Source of the DNA: Undaria pinnatifida
Taxonomy: Eukaryota > Sar > Phaeophyceae > Laminariales > Alariaceae
DNA: 64,000 bases
Assembly: GCA_012845835.1 (NCBI GenBank)
Contig: JABAKD010000025.1
Span: forward strand, 9,987,779-10,051,778
Direction of reading: 5' to 3'
A program made the position numbers and the translations under genes. The notes under the pieces are model-generated. The model was not told the DNA's origin. It did not search any database and was given only the letters and a program-made list of their open reading frames with translations. Positions 10,851 through 21,179 of the stretch are shown here, in pieces (position 1 is the stretch's first letter; each line of letters opens with the position of its first letter).

Positions 10851-11049
10851 TGTATACGTCTTACTAATCGTGACTGACAAAAAAAAACCGACCATACCGC
10901 TGCCACCCAAAAAAAACTCGTACCACGTATATATTACACGCAGTACCTGTCACTACGCATACGCACGTCAGACTCAAGTCATCTGGAAAAAACCAAGAAA
11001 CGAAAAGAAACGAAAATAAACGAAAGGACACGGAAAGAAAAGAAAAGCG

Positions 11050-11465
11050 AAAAAGGAAAGGAAAGGAAAGGAAAGGAAAGGAAAGGAAAGGAAAGGAAAG
11101 GAAAGGAAAGGGAAGGGAAGGGAAGGGAAGGGAAGGGAAGGGAAGGGAAGGGAAGGGAAGGGAAGGGAAGGGAAGGGAAGGGAAGGGAAGGGAAGGGAAG
11201 GGAAGGGAAGGGAAGGGAAGGGAAGGGAAGGGAAGGGAAGGGAAGGGAAGGGAAGGGAAGGGAAGGGAAGGGAAGGGAAGGGAAGGGAAGGGAAGGGAAG
11301 GGAAGGGAAGGGAAGGGAAGGGAAGGGAAGGGAAGGGAAGGGAAGGGAAGGGAAGGGAAGGGAAGGGAAGGGAAGGGAAGGGAAGGGAAGGGAAGGGAAG
11401 GGAAGGGAAGGGAAGGGAAGGGAAGGGAAGGGAAGGGAAGGGAAGGGAAGGAAAGGAAAGGAAAA
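11050..11465. repeat. (GGGAA)n polypurine array
   Basis: GGAAA pentamers (11054-11108) pass into about 68 uninterrupted GGGAA units (11109-11450) and back into GGAAA. The + strand is pure purine for more than 400 bp. Open frames here encode only Phe-Pro-Ser-Leu-Pro repeats on the minus strand and are artefacts. Confidence 0.97.
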
Positions 11466-11654
11466 GAAGACAAAAAAAAAGAAAAGAAAAGACAAGAAGA
11501 GGAAGCAAGGAGAGGAAAAGAAAAAACACACCATGGTAGCAGACCCTAGGAACTGACCAAAGACGGCATTGGGCTCATACCAGGGTATCAAGCGCATCAA
11601 TGCCACTGGGGGAGAATCGCAACAAGGCCAAAAAGTCAGGGCGACCTTACGGTA

Positions 11655-12125
11655 AATTGTGACGGCCATTGGAAGGCCCACAGACTTCGAGACGATGGCC
11701 AGACACAGACTTCAGTCTCTTGGGCAGAAAGCCCCCCCCTCCTACCCCCCCCCCCCCCCCTTCCCCCCTCCCCCGCCCCCCTCCTCTCCCCGCCTCCTCT
11801 TTCCCCCCCGCCCCCCTCCCCCCGGCTGCTTAGAGATGCCGACGGTGGATGGCGCGGCCGCAGCTTGCATGTCGCTCTGCAGCTTTGCATTTCTCCGCGT
11901 CAAGCAATTTCCGCATGAATGACTCTGCTCTCTCCTCTACCCGTCGAAACCATCTGCCGGCCTTCTGTGCAGCCTTTCGCCACCCTTCGAACTTCGTTCC
12001 AACCGTCGACATATCCTCTATCAGGTGCACCATCCAGTCCTTCTCTTGGCCCCCTGAGTAGCCCTTACCCCCAACAAGCTCCCCAAACATCGCCCTCTGT
12101 GGCAGAGACGCTCTTCCCCCATACG
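11655..12125 (-). pseudogene. LINE 3'-terminal fragment (C-terminal RT region and 3' UTR)
   Basis: On the minus strand, a YAGFVARMGEERLCHRG segment is followed after a frameshift by MFGELVGGKGYSGGQEKDWM, then KFEGWRKAAQKAGRWFRRVE and an Ala/Lys-rich end. The same order (F-A-G-F-V-A-R, G-E-x-V-G-G-K, W-R-x-A-A-Q-K-A-G-x-W) is repeated at 44.8-45.3 and 46.2-46.7 kb, and is typical of the region after the polymerase in non-LTR elements (compare R-x-F-G-H-V-x-R-M in other LINEs). A C-run (11738-11760) and the phrase 'GATGGCCAGACACAGACTTC' lie in the 3' part and recur in the other tails. A family A end (12130-12235) abuts the break point, showing 5' truncation. Confidence 0.75.
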
Positions 12126-12129
12126 TGCT

Positions 12130-12235
12130 ACGAACCCCGCATACAGGTGGGTGACTCCCCTGCTAATGCCAGGGCCAACAGGACTAAGACGTTCAGCCGT
12201 GTTCTGCTCACGGAAACTGTATAATCTCAATTCCG
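12130..12235 (+). repeat. Dispersed repeat family A, 3' part only (copy 3)
   Basis: Matches 'GGTGACTCCCC(T)GCTA(A)TGCCAGGG', 'AGGACTAAGACGTTCAGCC' and 'GGAAACTGTATAA' of the 24.0-kb copy. The 5' two thirds are missing. Confidence 0.65.
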
Positions 12236-12356
12236 TATACAAGTCAAGTGTTTTCGACAAAAAATGGAGAAAATGCCGTCTCTGCGAAGGCACCGCTAAA
12301 TTTCGCGGTTTGCGATCTGAAGTTTAACCTCGTATTTGGACCCCGCGTCCAAACAA

Positions 12357-12483
12357 ACTGAAAGCCGGACTTTTCTTTTCTTTTCTTTTAAGACAAGTTC
12401 GGGTCGCTTTTGTAGTTTTTCGGATCGTTAATATTTCCGCCGATTATCTCGGACTTGATATATTTTGAAGGCCGGCTTTCAGT
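12357..12483. mobile_element. Small foldback element (MITE), TIR ACTGAAAGCCGG
   Basis: The ends are ACTGAAAGCCGG (12357-12368) and its complement CCGGCTTTCAGT (12472-12483), with a 103-bp T-rich middle. I see no clear target duplication and no second copy in the window. Confidence 0.5.
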
Positions 12484-12760
12484 GTGTGGGTTGGTCAGGG
12501 TTGGTCCATATGATCACCATCGTGTCCAAAAATCACACCCAAATACGACAAATCGAGCGGGGCACGGCCAACCTACCTCTCTCAGGCAGTGACTTTGCTG
12601 GCCCAGCTCGTAGGGTCCCTGAGTAGAGCCGGCAAATAAATGTGCCGGCCAAAAACACCGGCACTGCCATGGCAACGAGAACTACTGAACGCACCGCCGC
12701 CGTACCTGGTAGGTTACAACAAACAGCGTTATTCCCATCTGTGCCATGCGATTTTGCTCG

Positions 12761-12762
<2 letters not shown>

Positions 12763-12800
<38 letters not shown>
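12763..12800. repeat. (CTA)n microsatellite
   Basis: Uninterrupted ACT/CTA trinucleotides from 12763 to 12800. Frames through it encode homopolymers of Leu, Thr or Tyr, or Val on the other strand, and are not genes. Confidence 0.95.
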
Positions 12801-12819
12801 GCGGCAACATTCAATCGAC

Positions 12820-13165
12820 GCCCCGGTGGTCTAGTGGTTACCCTCGAATGCCTCTTAAGCAAGCGTTGGTCCTCGAGTTCGATTCCCGCCGTGCATGGCG
12901 AGATTTTGAATATATTTGCAAAAATGCAAAAACGAAAAAAAAGATAAACTCTTCCACTCTGTCTGCTGAGAGCGCCTAGCAGCGTGGGTAGGCAGAATTC
13001 GACGCGGGTCGACGAGGGAAGAAAATGCTGAATTTTTCTCACGATAAAAATGGAGGCACGTAATGTACCCGTACTGGGGAGGGGGAAGAAGAGCCCGCTA
13101 TGTGACCCCGGATCTGAGTTACTACTGGGAGGGAGCGCGAGAGAGAGTAGTGAGAGGATAATTTA
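12820..13165 (+). mobile_element. tRNA-derived SINE, copy A
   Basis: The head reads GCCCCGGTGGTCTAGTGGTTA, an RNA polymerase III A box inside a tRNA D-arm, followed 40 bp later by GAGTTCGATTCCCGCC, a B box. The acceptor and T stems do not pair, so it is not a working tRNA. The body has 'CTGCTGAGAGCGCC', 'AGCAGCGTGGGTAGGCA', 'GTCGACGAGGGAAGAA' and 'GTGACCCCGG', shared with copies at 22.36, 25.75, 34.7 and 35.0 kb. The tail is A/T-rich. Internal promoter boxes make it autonomous in transcription but dependent on a LINE for movement. Confidence 0.8.
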
Positions 13166-13189
13166 TTTTATTTTATTGGAGGTCCTCCT

Positions 13190-14040
13190 GGAGATTCGGG
13201 TAAAAAAGCCTAAAAAGCTCCATACTGCTGGGTTACCCTTTCGTTTGTGTACCAGTTTCTTCTTCCCCCCCCCCCCTTTTTGTCCATTTTTTTTTTTTTT
13301 TTTTATCTAGAGGAAAACAAATGGGATAAAAAAAAAGACAAAACATTGAGGGACTCCTCTTACTATGATTAGTCTATACTACTCGTACTGAGCTGTTCGA
13401 CACCCCCCGAAGACCTATCCAGACTCGATCCAGACAAGCTTTCGGAAGCAATCGCATGCCGGTATATATATCATACGAAAAGAAACAAACGGGTTGTTTT
13501 GATGGTCGTGACCGGCGACTGCCGCTCTATCACTCCTTGTGTTCCCGCGCGTCGACGCCCTCACGAAGCTTTTTTGAGGGGACCGTATTATGACATTTTC
13601 ATATTTTTTTCTTCTTGGTACGAATACGACGTATCGCAGCAGATCATCTGTGCCTTTTGGTATATCACGAACCACGAAAGGTTAGACGCAACATCATCAT
13701 CGAAGGCCATTAAAATGAACTTCGACGAGAATTTCCGAGAAATAACGAGCAAACGTGCAACATGCGACGCTCTTTTTTACTAGACCTCAACGAGCTTTTT
13801 TTGTAATGCAGATATGCGTTGGCGAGCGCCCTCGCCCTCCCCCTGGGTGGCGTCGACATTGACCCGGGAAGGCCAGCATGTACAGCGGGAAGCCGCTGCG
13901 ACATGGTAAACAACCGCGAACTAGAGATGCGTTCTTCCACTAAACTACAGGCAACAGTTGTGTCGGTATGATCAAGCAAAGATCTTCCTGGTGACATCAT
14001 GATCATCACCAGTCTGGTCGAAAATATAAGAATACGTTAG
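13190..14040. other. No gene recognised; family G-like fragments
   Basis: A T-run lies at 13287-13304. Two CTTTTTT-flanked fragments (13560-13600 and 13770-13805) resemble family G spacers. Open frames are short and lack motifs. Confidence 0.4.
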
Positions 14041-14960
14041 TATTAATGTTAATATCAAAAAGGTCTCTGTTACCTGGGTTTAAATTCGTCTCTCAGGAAT
14101 TTGTAATGGACTCATGTTGTGACGATAATACACCGCATTTTCGAAATACCGGGAACTTCGCCTCTGTCTCTCTCCTCTCGCGAGGCCTACCACCGCTACC
14201 ACTAGCACTGTCACCACTACCACCAAGAAAATACGAAAATACTCCCTCTCTGTTTGAGACATGGGGGCCCCTGTCTTACCTCTGAAGGTGGACGTCTCCT
14301 GATGCCGTAGAGATTCCAGGCAAACTCCTTCACACGAACAGCGATACGGAAGTCAGCAAAAAAATGTCAAATATTACTTGATCTCGGACACCTGGTTTAT
14401 CGTGGACAACGCTCCCTTGTCTCCTCCCCCTCCACCCGCAAGCGGTTCCGGGTTCACTCTCTCTCGCGCGCTTTCTCTCCCGGCAAGCGAGCGATGTAGT
14501 GTGTATGTGCAGCGTTACGTAGAGAGCTAGCTGGATGGCTACCAGAGCAACAGGAAACGTGACGCACGTTTTGAACCGCTGAGCATGTGAGGCGAAGCGG
14601 TGTGTGTGAACACGAGAACATTTCAAACTGGCTGTTTTTAGGGAGGGGATAGGGGATGATTAATTCCACCGCAAATCTCCGAATGAATGTTTCTAAATAA
14701 GACTCTTCTTCGTCATGCTTCTTATGCCTGTTCTCCGTTGATCTCAGAAGTGTTCGTACAAGTATCACGCACAAGTGTGTAGTGCCCACCTGTGTGCACC
14801 GCCGCCGACGGGGGTAGTCTAGTAGTGCTTCTGCTTCTGCTTCTGACACTGGTTGTCGCCGCCGTCAGGGAAATGGGGTCCTTGGAGGAGCAGGTGGGCC
14901 ACCTCATGTTTCAACGATATCTCTTCTAGCTTCGTTGCCGCAGCGAGATAATTTCATTTT
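14041..14960. other. Unique-looking sequence; one weak minus-strand exon candidate at 14819-14953
   Basis: This stretch is not obviously repetitive. On the minus strand 14953-14819 reads NYLAAATKLEEISLKHEVAH followed by a Gln/Lys-rich end and a TAG stop. Its composition is protein-like, but no acceptor or homologue is recognised. A minus-strand frame at 14080-14262 contains a hydrophobic Val-rich segment that could be chance. Neither is called as a gene. Confidence 0.2.
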
Positions 14961-15000
14961 GAGCCGAAATCACCCATGGTACTTTAGTACACGCCCATAG

Positions 15001-15294
15001 CTACAAGCAGAACGAGTAGGACGCATTTCCGACCCTGATTCCCCAAACAATGGGATCGCAAACTGCAAGAAGGGTGTTGTTGGGAATTGTCGTCGGGAGC
15101 TTCCCATCGATGCATCGGTCGGCCTCTGAACTCTCTGCGCTATCGAGAAAAGCTTCTCTTTGGAGATTCGCCACAGGGTTCGTGCTATCTTGCGCATAAC
15201 ACGCAACAGCAAGAACACGCAACAGCAAGAAGCAACCGCCGTGCGCACTTGGAAGTCGCTTCAGGGATTCATGTTTTGGGCGTCGTAGCGACAT
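15001..15294 (-). CDS. Hypothetical short secreted protein (candidate)
   Basis: This 97-codon frame starts MSLRRPKHESLKRLPSAHGG, continues with a hydrophobic CFLLLRVLAVAC segment that could be a signal peptide with cleavage near CYA-QDS, and then a Cys-containing, polar stretch (ANLQREAF, SAESSEADRCIDGK) ending VGNASYSFCL-stop. Residue composition is ordinary rather than low-complexity. The region is not one of the recognised repeats and both neighbours (14.9 kb and the family B copy at 15.49 kb) are unrelated. No family is recognised, and the overlapping 92-codon frame (14970-15248) on the same strand shows that open frames of this length can arise by chance here. It may be an exon, a short gene or nothing. 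Confidence 0.25.
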   Translation of the reverse strand: MSLRRPKHESLKRLPSAHGGCFLLLRVLAVACYAQDSTNPVANLQREAFLDSAESSEADRCIDGKLPTTIPNNTLLAVCDPIVWGIRVGNASYSFCL

Positions 15295-15487
15295 AGGGGC
15301 GTGCCGACGAGAAAAGCGACGAGTGCTGTTTTCAAGCCTCTATTAATTGTGTTCGGCAAGAGCGTCCAATAGTTCGAGTATCGCTAGATAGCAGTATCGC
15401 CAAATCACCATGCATGGTAGTGCGAACGTGTTGCACACAAGAGTTCCTCACACTGCACTAGTTACCTGTATTCATGGAGCTTGTAAA

Positions 15488-15790
15488 AGCCTTTTTTTTT
15501 TTTTTTTTTTCTAATCCTCCGGCGGATGGGGAAAGATAAAGCTTTGGCTCACCGCACTTCCACGTATTTTCATACGCGTCGTGTGTCGAATTAACTCAGT
15601 TGCTTTCGCAGCCCAACGCTAGCTGGCGCACCCTTCGGGTCCCATTGTAGGTATAGCGTAAGCTGTCCCTATCAGTGGTCTTCGTTACAACCCCGGCAGC
15701 GCAAGCTGCCGTTGTATACGGATGCGTGTGTATGTCGACCCGGCCTGCCCCCTGAGGGTCAGTTTGGGTGGAGCCGACAATTATTATTAT
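15488..15790 (-). repeat. Retroposon family B, copy 2
   Basis: Begins on the left with a T-run (15491-15510), the complement of an A-tail, then CCTCCGGCGGATGGGG, 'AAGATAAAGCTTTGGCTCACC' and the body to 'GGCCTGCCCCCTGAGGGTCAG'. Good match to the 27.3-kb copy over its first 280 bp. Confidence 0.8.
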
Positions 15791-16560
15791 TGTATTAATA
15801 GTGTGGCATGCTATTATATACGACCGAATTTGTCTAAATGCGCAGCAGCAAGACATGTAAAGTCTAATATTTGCAAGGGCTCCGCTCCGCGGGCGGCTGG
15901 CGCCGCCCGCTACGCTCGCGCTAGGCAAGGAAGAAAGCAACTAAAAACATATGTAAAGGGCGCAGAAAGAAGAGACCCATGATTTGGCGCGAACAGCGAT
16001 TTGATAATGCCAAGAGCTGCTTGTGCAGAGCAAATTGCCCTGTTGTGCTCAGCTTTGCTCTGTGCTTTTGTTACCGGTGTCTGATCGGCAGTATGGGAGT
16101 AATTTGCGTGGGGGAAAAAACAGGGGGCCGTGAAAGATCAAATACAATGTGACATGTAGAAGAAAAAAGAGGAAAAGTAGTACTCCGTACACAACACGCA
16201 TTATACCCGGTACTTGCTGCTCTATTTTCGAAAGAAAGCACACAGCGCAGCGACACAGCACCGCAACGAAGGGCACGGCACCGCACCGCACGGCTCCGCA
16301 CGGCTCCGCACGGCGCTACGCTGCGCTGCTGGGCTATATATAGCCGGACTGATCTGAGCTGGGCGTGCATGTGATCCAACAGCGTATAGTACCTGGTGTT
16401 GTAGTACCGGTATGTACTATTATTGGCGTTTCGTATTTCGAACGAAGCTGAAAAGCAAATAAAAGCTGGAAAGGTTCCGCAAGTAATATGGAAGTTGGAG
16501 CTCTGAGAGACCAGGGATGGGCAATCCCTGAGAAAGACAAAATTAAGTAAGTCTATAGTA

Positions 16561-17054
16561 CAGTAGCGGCTACGGTTTAAGACAAAATGTTTAAGAGAAA
16601 GTACGGGTTTAAGAGAGGTGAATTGGCTGGCATGACCAAAATCGATTTTAGAGAGAACTGGTCTTATGTCTAGGATTTTCTCTTAAATCGAGCTGCTGGA
16701 AATCACACCACATAGCCATCACATCCATCACACACAGCAGCTGTAGACACCATGCCCTGCGCAGCGGGCAGTCGCTGCACAGCTGTCCCCGACCACACGC
16801 CAGGCCCACCGAAGTTCACAAATCACCAATGCAGAGGCGTCTGCGGGCAGTACCTCCATGGCACTTGTGGTGTGGTGGACCCGCTCGGGACCAGCGAGAT
16901 GTACATCATTTGCCATACCTGTGCGACCTCCCGCGAGAGTGAGATATGATTTAAGAGAATATTCTCTTATACCGTAGCCAGTATAACAGAAAGCCGGATT
17001 TAAGAGAGGGAAACTGGGCTGGCGCGGACCTCTCTTAAACCGTAGCCGCTACTG
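16561..17054. mobile_element. pogo/Tigger-like non-autonomous DNA transposon (494 bp)
   Basis: The ends are perfect inverted repeats of 22 bp beginning CAGTAGCGGCTACGGTTTAA. They are flanked by TAGTA on both sides (16556-16560 and 17055-17059), which contains the TA duplication expected for Tc1/mariner-pogo elements; CAGT..ACTG ends are usual in pogo/Tigger elements. TTTAAGAGAG repeats occur in both subterminal regions, and an internal degenerate copy of the right end lies at 16964-16982, suggesting internal duplication. It carries a short Cys/His-rich ORF but no DDE transposase. Confidence 0.8.
16752..16949 (+). CDS. 65-residue Cys/His-rich protein inside the pogo-like element
   Basis: The ORF lies entirely between the inverted repeats. 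It begins MPCAAGSRCTAVPD and contains NHQCRGVCGQYLHGTCG followed about 16 residues later by CHTC. The spacing H-x-C-x3-C-x4-H-x2-C ... C-x2-C resembles a zinc-binding module of the kind found at the ends of some transposon-encoded proteins, but I cannot assign a named family. It could be the residual end of a longer transposase whose catalytic domain was deleted, or a short protein kept because it binds the subterminal TTTAAGAGAG repeats. The stop at 16947-16949 sits just before the duplicated internal end. Expression is unproven. Confidence 0.45.
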   Translation: MPCAAGSRCTAVPDHTPGPPKFTNHQCRGVCGQYLHGTCGVVDPLGTSEMYIICHTCATSRESEI

Positions 17055-17534
17055 TAGTACTTGTAGTGACCTTTTGGTAACTGCGCGTGAACTTCGAACT
17101 CCAACAAGAAAAAAACAAAAACAAAAACTGACGATCGATCTACAGCACGCGTGTCCATTGCGATTGGCGCTGCGCGGCCGAAAACCACCTTGCCTGCTGT
17201 ATTTGCAATGTGTATATCCGTATCGTAGCTCGTCACCATAGCGCTCGTCTCTCTATTAATAGGAGGCATCGGCATGGGCACTGGGCCGTCGATGAAGATG
17301 GATGGAAAAACGAAAAATCAGCTTATTAGACTAGTATGTGAAGAAAACACACAGCAGCATCGACCGTTGAGGCATGATAGACGTCCGGGCGGCAGCAGTA
17401 GCGTGGAGGAAGTGCTCGAATTGCCAGGCGGACCAGGTTGGGAGCGATTATCGGTTGTCCACTTTTGTTAGGAGTGGTTAATTGCAGTTCAGTTAGTGCA
17501 ACTTCACGACTGTTTAAGTGTGCAGCATTGTATA

Positions 17535-17839
17535 TTTTTTTTTTTTCACACACTTCTACTTTTCAGCTCCTGGACAAGCCGTGGTCACAGGTGTCGTCCC
17601 TTCTTTCCCCCCGGTTCTTGCCTTCGATTTTTATCGCGCATAGGGTTCAGCAATCCCGCTGCTCGTCGATTTTTCATCGAGTGTTGCTAACTCACGCTCT
17701 CGCACTTTCCGCAAGTCAACTTGTGCGCGAGAAAAAGTCCCCACGAATTTATACGAGTATGCACTCGGGGGGATTCGAACTCACGAAACTGACCTATACA
17801 TGCTCGAGGATAACCTGATACGCCACCGGGGCGACCGGC
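17535..17839 (-). mobile_element. tRNA-derived SINE, copy E (subfamily with CACTCG loop)
   Basis: Minus-strand element. Poly(A) appears as a T-run at 17535-17546. The head at 17839 reads GCCGGTCGCCCCGGTGGCGT (degenerate A box) and GAGTTCGAATCCCC (B box). The body matches copy F at 31266-31577 closely along its whole length. It is flanked by short ATA repeats only. Confidence 0.8.
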
Positions 17840-18279
17840 TATAACCAACAACCAACCGCTGACCAGGGCAGTCGAGCAGAGGCACGAGCACGCCATGCGG
17901 CCATGCACAGCCAGCAGCAGAGAGACGACTCCCTACTCGTCTTGAGGCTCAGAGGAGGAGAGATATGCCACGAGTAGCGTTCGATTTTATTACTGCGGTT
18001 GTACCGCCATAGTCGTTGCCGTGGCGTCTCCTAACAGCGGGTATCCCAGGGTCAGCGGCGTCATTTTTTTTCGCCCAAGATTATGCAAAGTGCAATACTA
18101 ACGTTTGCACAACGCTCCCAGCTCCCAGCTCCAACCCAGCACTTCTGATGTACCAGGTACAATATAGGCCCGCCAATGCGAAAGTGCCCGATGAGAAAAT
18201 GATGCTCACTTTTCGGGGCGGACGCTCAGAAAATTGGCGAGGGTGTGTTCGGCACGGTACGTACCGTGGCGTACCGGCG

Positions 18280-18680
18280 GTATATACCACCGGTATTACC
18301 GGTACCGGACACTTCGGCAAGTTCGGCACGGCACCAACACCGGTACCGGAAACTTCAGTAAGTTCGGTACGACAAAATACCGTTACCGGAAACTTCGCTA
18401 AGTTCGGTACGACATCAATGCCGATACCGGCGGTGCTGGTACAGACTTTCGTACCGGTACCGGACACTTCGGTAGGTTCGGTACGAGGGTCAATACCGGT
18501 ACCGGACGCTTCGGCAAGTTCGGTACGTTATCAACACCGGTACCGAACACTTCCGTCAGTTCGGCACGACATCCATACCGGTACCGAACACTTCGGTAAG
18601 TTTGGTACGACATCAACACCGGTACCGGACACTTCGGTAAGTTCGGTACGACATCAAAACCGGTACCGGCGGTACCGGTA
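18280..18680. repeat. ~39-bp GGTACC-centred minisatellite
   Basis: About ten units, each containing 'CGGTACCGGACACTTCGG' then 'TAAGTTCGGTACGACATCAA', start near 18300, 18340, 18380, 18458, 18497, 18537, 18577, 18618 and 18658. The unit holds the self-complementary words GGTACC and CCGGTACCGG. The array leaves long frames open on both strands (18016-18858 + and 18398-18730 -), which I regard as by-products. Confidence 0.92.
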
Positions 18681-18916
18681 TGCACATATGTTGGGTGTTG
18701 GGCCCTGCGGGCGGCTAGTTGGATACCCACGGCCAGTTTGGAGGACTAAGGTGGTGGTACGAGATGCAGGACGGCTCGGGAAAAGAAAGATCTCCAAGTC
18801 ATTCACTGTCATCACGACGCGCGCGTGTCGTACATCTCCCTTCTTCCGTTGTACTTGAACATGCTCTCGAGGGTGGAATATACAGCAGATCACGGCATAC
18901 CAAGTACAAGTCTCGC

Positions 18917-19161
18917 ACAGGTCGAACAGATCACCGGTCTATCCCCACTTGATTATCTAGATATTTCACGAAGATCGGAAGTTTTTGGCTCATGTTACAG
19001 GGTGGGAGCCGTACGATTTGCATGATCTGGCGCATGCATCCGAAGTTCGATCTGTACACCACATATACAGATCCCGCTCAACATATCATAATGGCATCAA
19101 TAGGATCTACTATAGATGATCTAGCTGATATATGATCAAGATCGTGATCTGTCCGAGGTGT
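18917..19161 (+). mobile_element. GATC-rich MITE, copy 1
   Basis: Starts ACAGGTCGAACAGATCACC and ends with the complement of ACACCTCGGACAGATCACGA, an imperfect inverted repeat. Internal landmarks are 'TTGATTATCTAGATAT', 'GGGAGCCGTACGATTTGC' and 'AGGATCTACTATAGATGATC'. Copies lie at 19340-19483, 50930-51161 and 52144-52387. No clear target duplication. Confidence 0.65.
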
Positions 19162-19339
19162 CAAGTCTTGTCGGTATTTGTATTGTTCACCGACGTCGGC
19201 AGATATATAACACCAACGATTATCTAAGCGCCGACTTCCCCTCTTGTCTCCGTCTTCAGTGCCTCCGAAACACAAGGCAAGGTGCGCTGCACAGCCACCC
19301 GGTGCCCGTCTGCGCACATCTCTTTCTTGAGAGCATCTA

Positions 19340-19483
19340 CATCATCCGTACGATCTGTAATATCTGGCACATTTTTCCTGGAATGGATCTGAACTCTACA
19401 GATACAGATCCAGCGTAGCAATTGATTTACCTGGCGGATACGAGATGTGCTGCAGATGATATAGATCATGGACCTGTCCGAGG
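19340..19483 (+). mobile_element. GATC-rich MITE, copy 2 (5'-truncated)
   Basis: Contains 'CCGTACGATCTGTAATATCTGGC', 'AGATACAGATCCAGC' and ends 'GACCTGTCCGAGG', aligning with the right two thirds of copy 1. Confidence 0.55.
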
Positions 19484-19699
19484 CTGGGATTTTCTCGACA
19501 TAGCTTGTTTCGATAAGAATGGATCTCATTTGCGACACGGGCTCCTTTTTCGTGCTGGACCCTAGTTTCGCGCGGTGAAAATTGCTTTGCCACGGTCTCA
19601 CCGTACAGGCAACTTGGCTGTCCAGGGATCGCAGTTCGAGGTCCCGCGTTTGCGCGGGTGTAGTAGGACGCGTGCCGCGATAGAGATGGCACGTTATGG

Positions 19700-20060
19700 C
19701 GGAATTTTTTTTCTGAACGACGGGGCGCCTTAACCCAAAATGGTCGGAAAATGCCCATTCTTGTTTTGCAAAAATGTTTTCTTGGTTGGGCGCGTGCTAC
19801 GATATGTAGGTGGCACTTTTCGTCGGAAACTGGTTTCCGAATGACGGGGCTCCTTAACTCAAAATCGTCGGAAATTTTCGTTCTTGTTTTGCAAAAATGT
19901 GTTTTGGTTGGGCCCGTGCTACGATAGAGGTAGCACTTTTCGTCGCCTGAAATGGTGTCTGAATGACAGGGCTCCTTAACCCAAAATCGTCGGATATGGC
20001 CCATTTTTTTGTACATGATTCTCGTTGTGTACCTAGGGCATGGGATGTTTCATCCGGTAG
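19700..20060. repeat. ~120-bp tandem repeat (family G)
   Basis: Three units share 'GACGGGGCTCCTTAACCCAA', 'AATCGTCGGAAATTTTCG', 'TTCTTGTTTTGCAAAAATG' and 'GTGCTACGATAGAGGTGGCAC', with starts near 19718, 19834 and 19957. The phrase also occurs singly and inverted at 21.4 and 52.0-52.1 kb. Confidence 0.8.
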
Positions 20061-20399
20061 CAGTTTTATTCTTCTATCCAAATCATTCTTTTTCGTGGAG
20101 AGGTCTTAAACTCCGAAAGGTGAGGGACCTCAGGAAAAAAAAAGGGATGCACTTGGTGCTATCGTAGCACGGGTCGGCGTATGTTTCTATAGGACGCGAT
20201 GGGGCTGTTCACCGGAGATAGAAGCCTTTATTTCCCTCCGAAGAATCAGTTTTTTGGTGACGCATAGAGCTCCTTGAGGGAAAATTCACAGAAAAATGAT
20301 GGCGCACTCGTACCGTAGGGTGCGTTGTACTATTCGTATAAGTGCTGCCATCTGGCAAGGCACCGCACTACGATGAACTCCTTTGAGAGGCTTCAGACG

Positions 20400-20700
20400 G
20401 GGGGGGGAAATTGACGACGAAAAAAAATGGCGACTTCGGCATCGGCCACTATATAGTGGTTAGCGGTGATGGTGTGGGCTTCCGCACGACAACAATTCGA
20501 GGACTCCTCGCACAGGACGGGCGCAGGCAGCATTGTTCTTCTCGTGCTGCTGCCCCGCGCTCACGCCACTTGCAGGCGCTTGAAAATGTCGCAATCCTCG
20601 TTTTCCAAACAGGCTCCCAAAGGGACCACGACCGTACAGCCAGTTTTTGCTATTTCAGATGGCAGCAGTGGCAGGAAACGATGTTGACCGGACCACCTCC
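20400..20700 (+). repeat. Satellite family X, dispersed unit 1
   Basis: 'GGCATCGGCCACT', 'GACAACAATTCGAGGACTC', 'CGCAGGCAGCATTGTTCT' and 'CGCTTGAAAATGTCGCAATC' align with 36570-36760 and 24200-24700. The frame 20411-20923 is open across it but is not conserved as protein between copies beyond what DNA similarity explains. Confidence 0.6.
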
Positions 20701-20784
20701 AGCGCATCGAAGCCCTTGGGACTTTCGGCTCCCTGCTCTGTGGTTGGACCATCTCTACATCATGTCGAAGCCTTTCGGCTCTCT

Positions 20785-21035
20785 TTTTTTTTGTTATTAT
20801 TTATCCTCCGGCGGATGCGGAAAAATATCGCTTAAGCTCACCACACATCCACGTTTGTGTGCTCTTGCGTACACGTCGTGTGCCAGTGTAACTCGAAGAT
20901 ATCCGAAACCCAGCGCTAGTTAGCGTATGTTTTCAGCTCCCGTGGTATCGACAGCGCAAGCTGCCGTGGTATACGCATGCGTGAGTACGTCGACCTGACT
21001 TGATCCCTGGGGATCAGGTGCGGTGGAGATGCGGT
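20785..21035 (-). repeat. Retroposon family B, copy 3
   Basis: Left T-run, then TATCCTCCGGCGGATGCGG, 'TTAAGCTCACCACAC', 'CGTCGTGTGCCAG', 'CAGCGCAAGCTGCCGTGG' and 'GACTTGATCCCTGGGGATCAG'. Confidence 0.75.
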
Positions 21036-21179
21036 TGAGATACCCCGATCGATTTTTTTTCCTTTTGAGAGAGAGGTTTGCTTCGCGCGGCACAGCCCGT
21101 AGCCCCCGCCGTACGTCGACCCGCAGGGAAACACTCCCGTAACAGAGACGTGGCCCTAGCCAGCAGGTGGCAGTGTTGA

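Noticed and set aside
10864-11681. Minus-strand frames of 164-235 codons with FPSLP repeats
   Set aside because: Direct translation of the (GGGAA)n microsatellite; no independent protein sequence beyond short flanks.
12820-12905. Functional tRNA gene
   Set aside because: A and B boxes are present, but acceptor and T stems do not pair and the sequence continues into a SINE body shared by other copies.
18016-18858. 280-codon + frame
   Set aside because: Its centre is the 39-bp GGTACC minisatellite (unit divisible by three), which keeps frames open on both strands.
20411-20923. 170-codon + frame as a gene
   Set aside because: It spans a satellite X unit and part of a family B copy; comparison with the 24.2- and 36.6-kb units shows frame-breaking changes.
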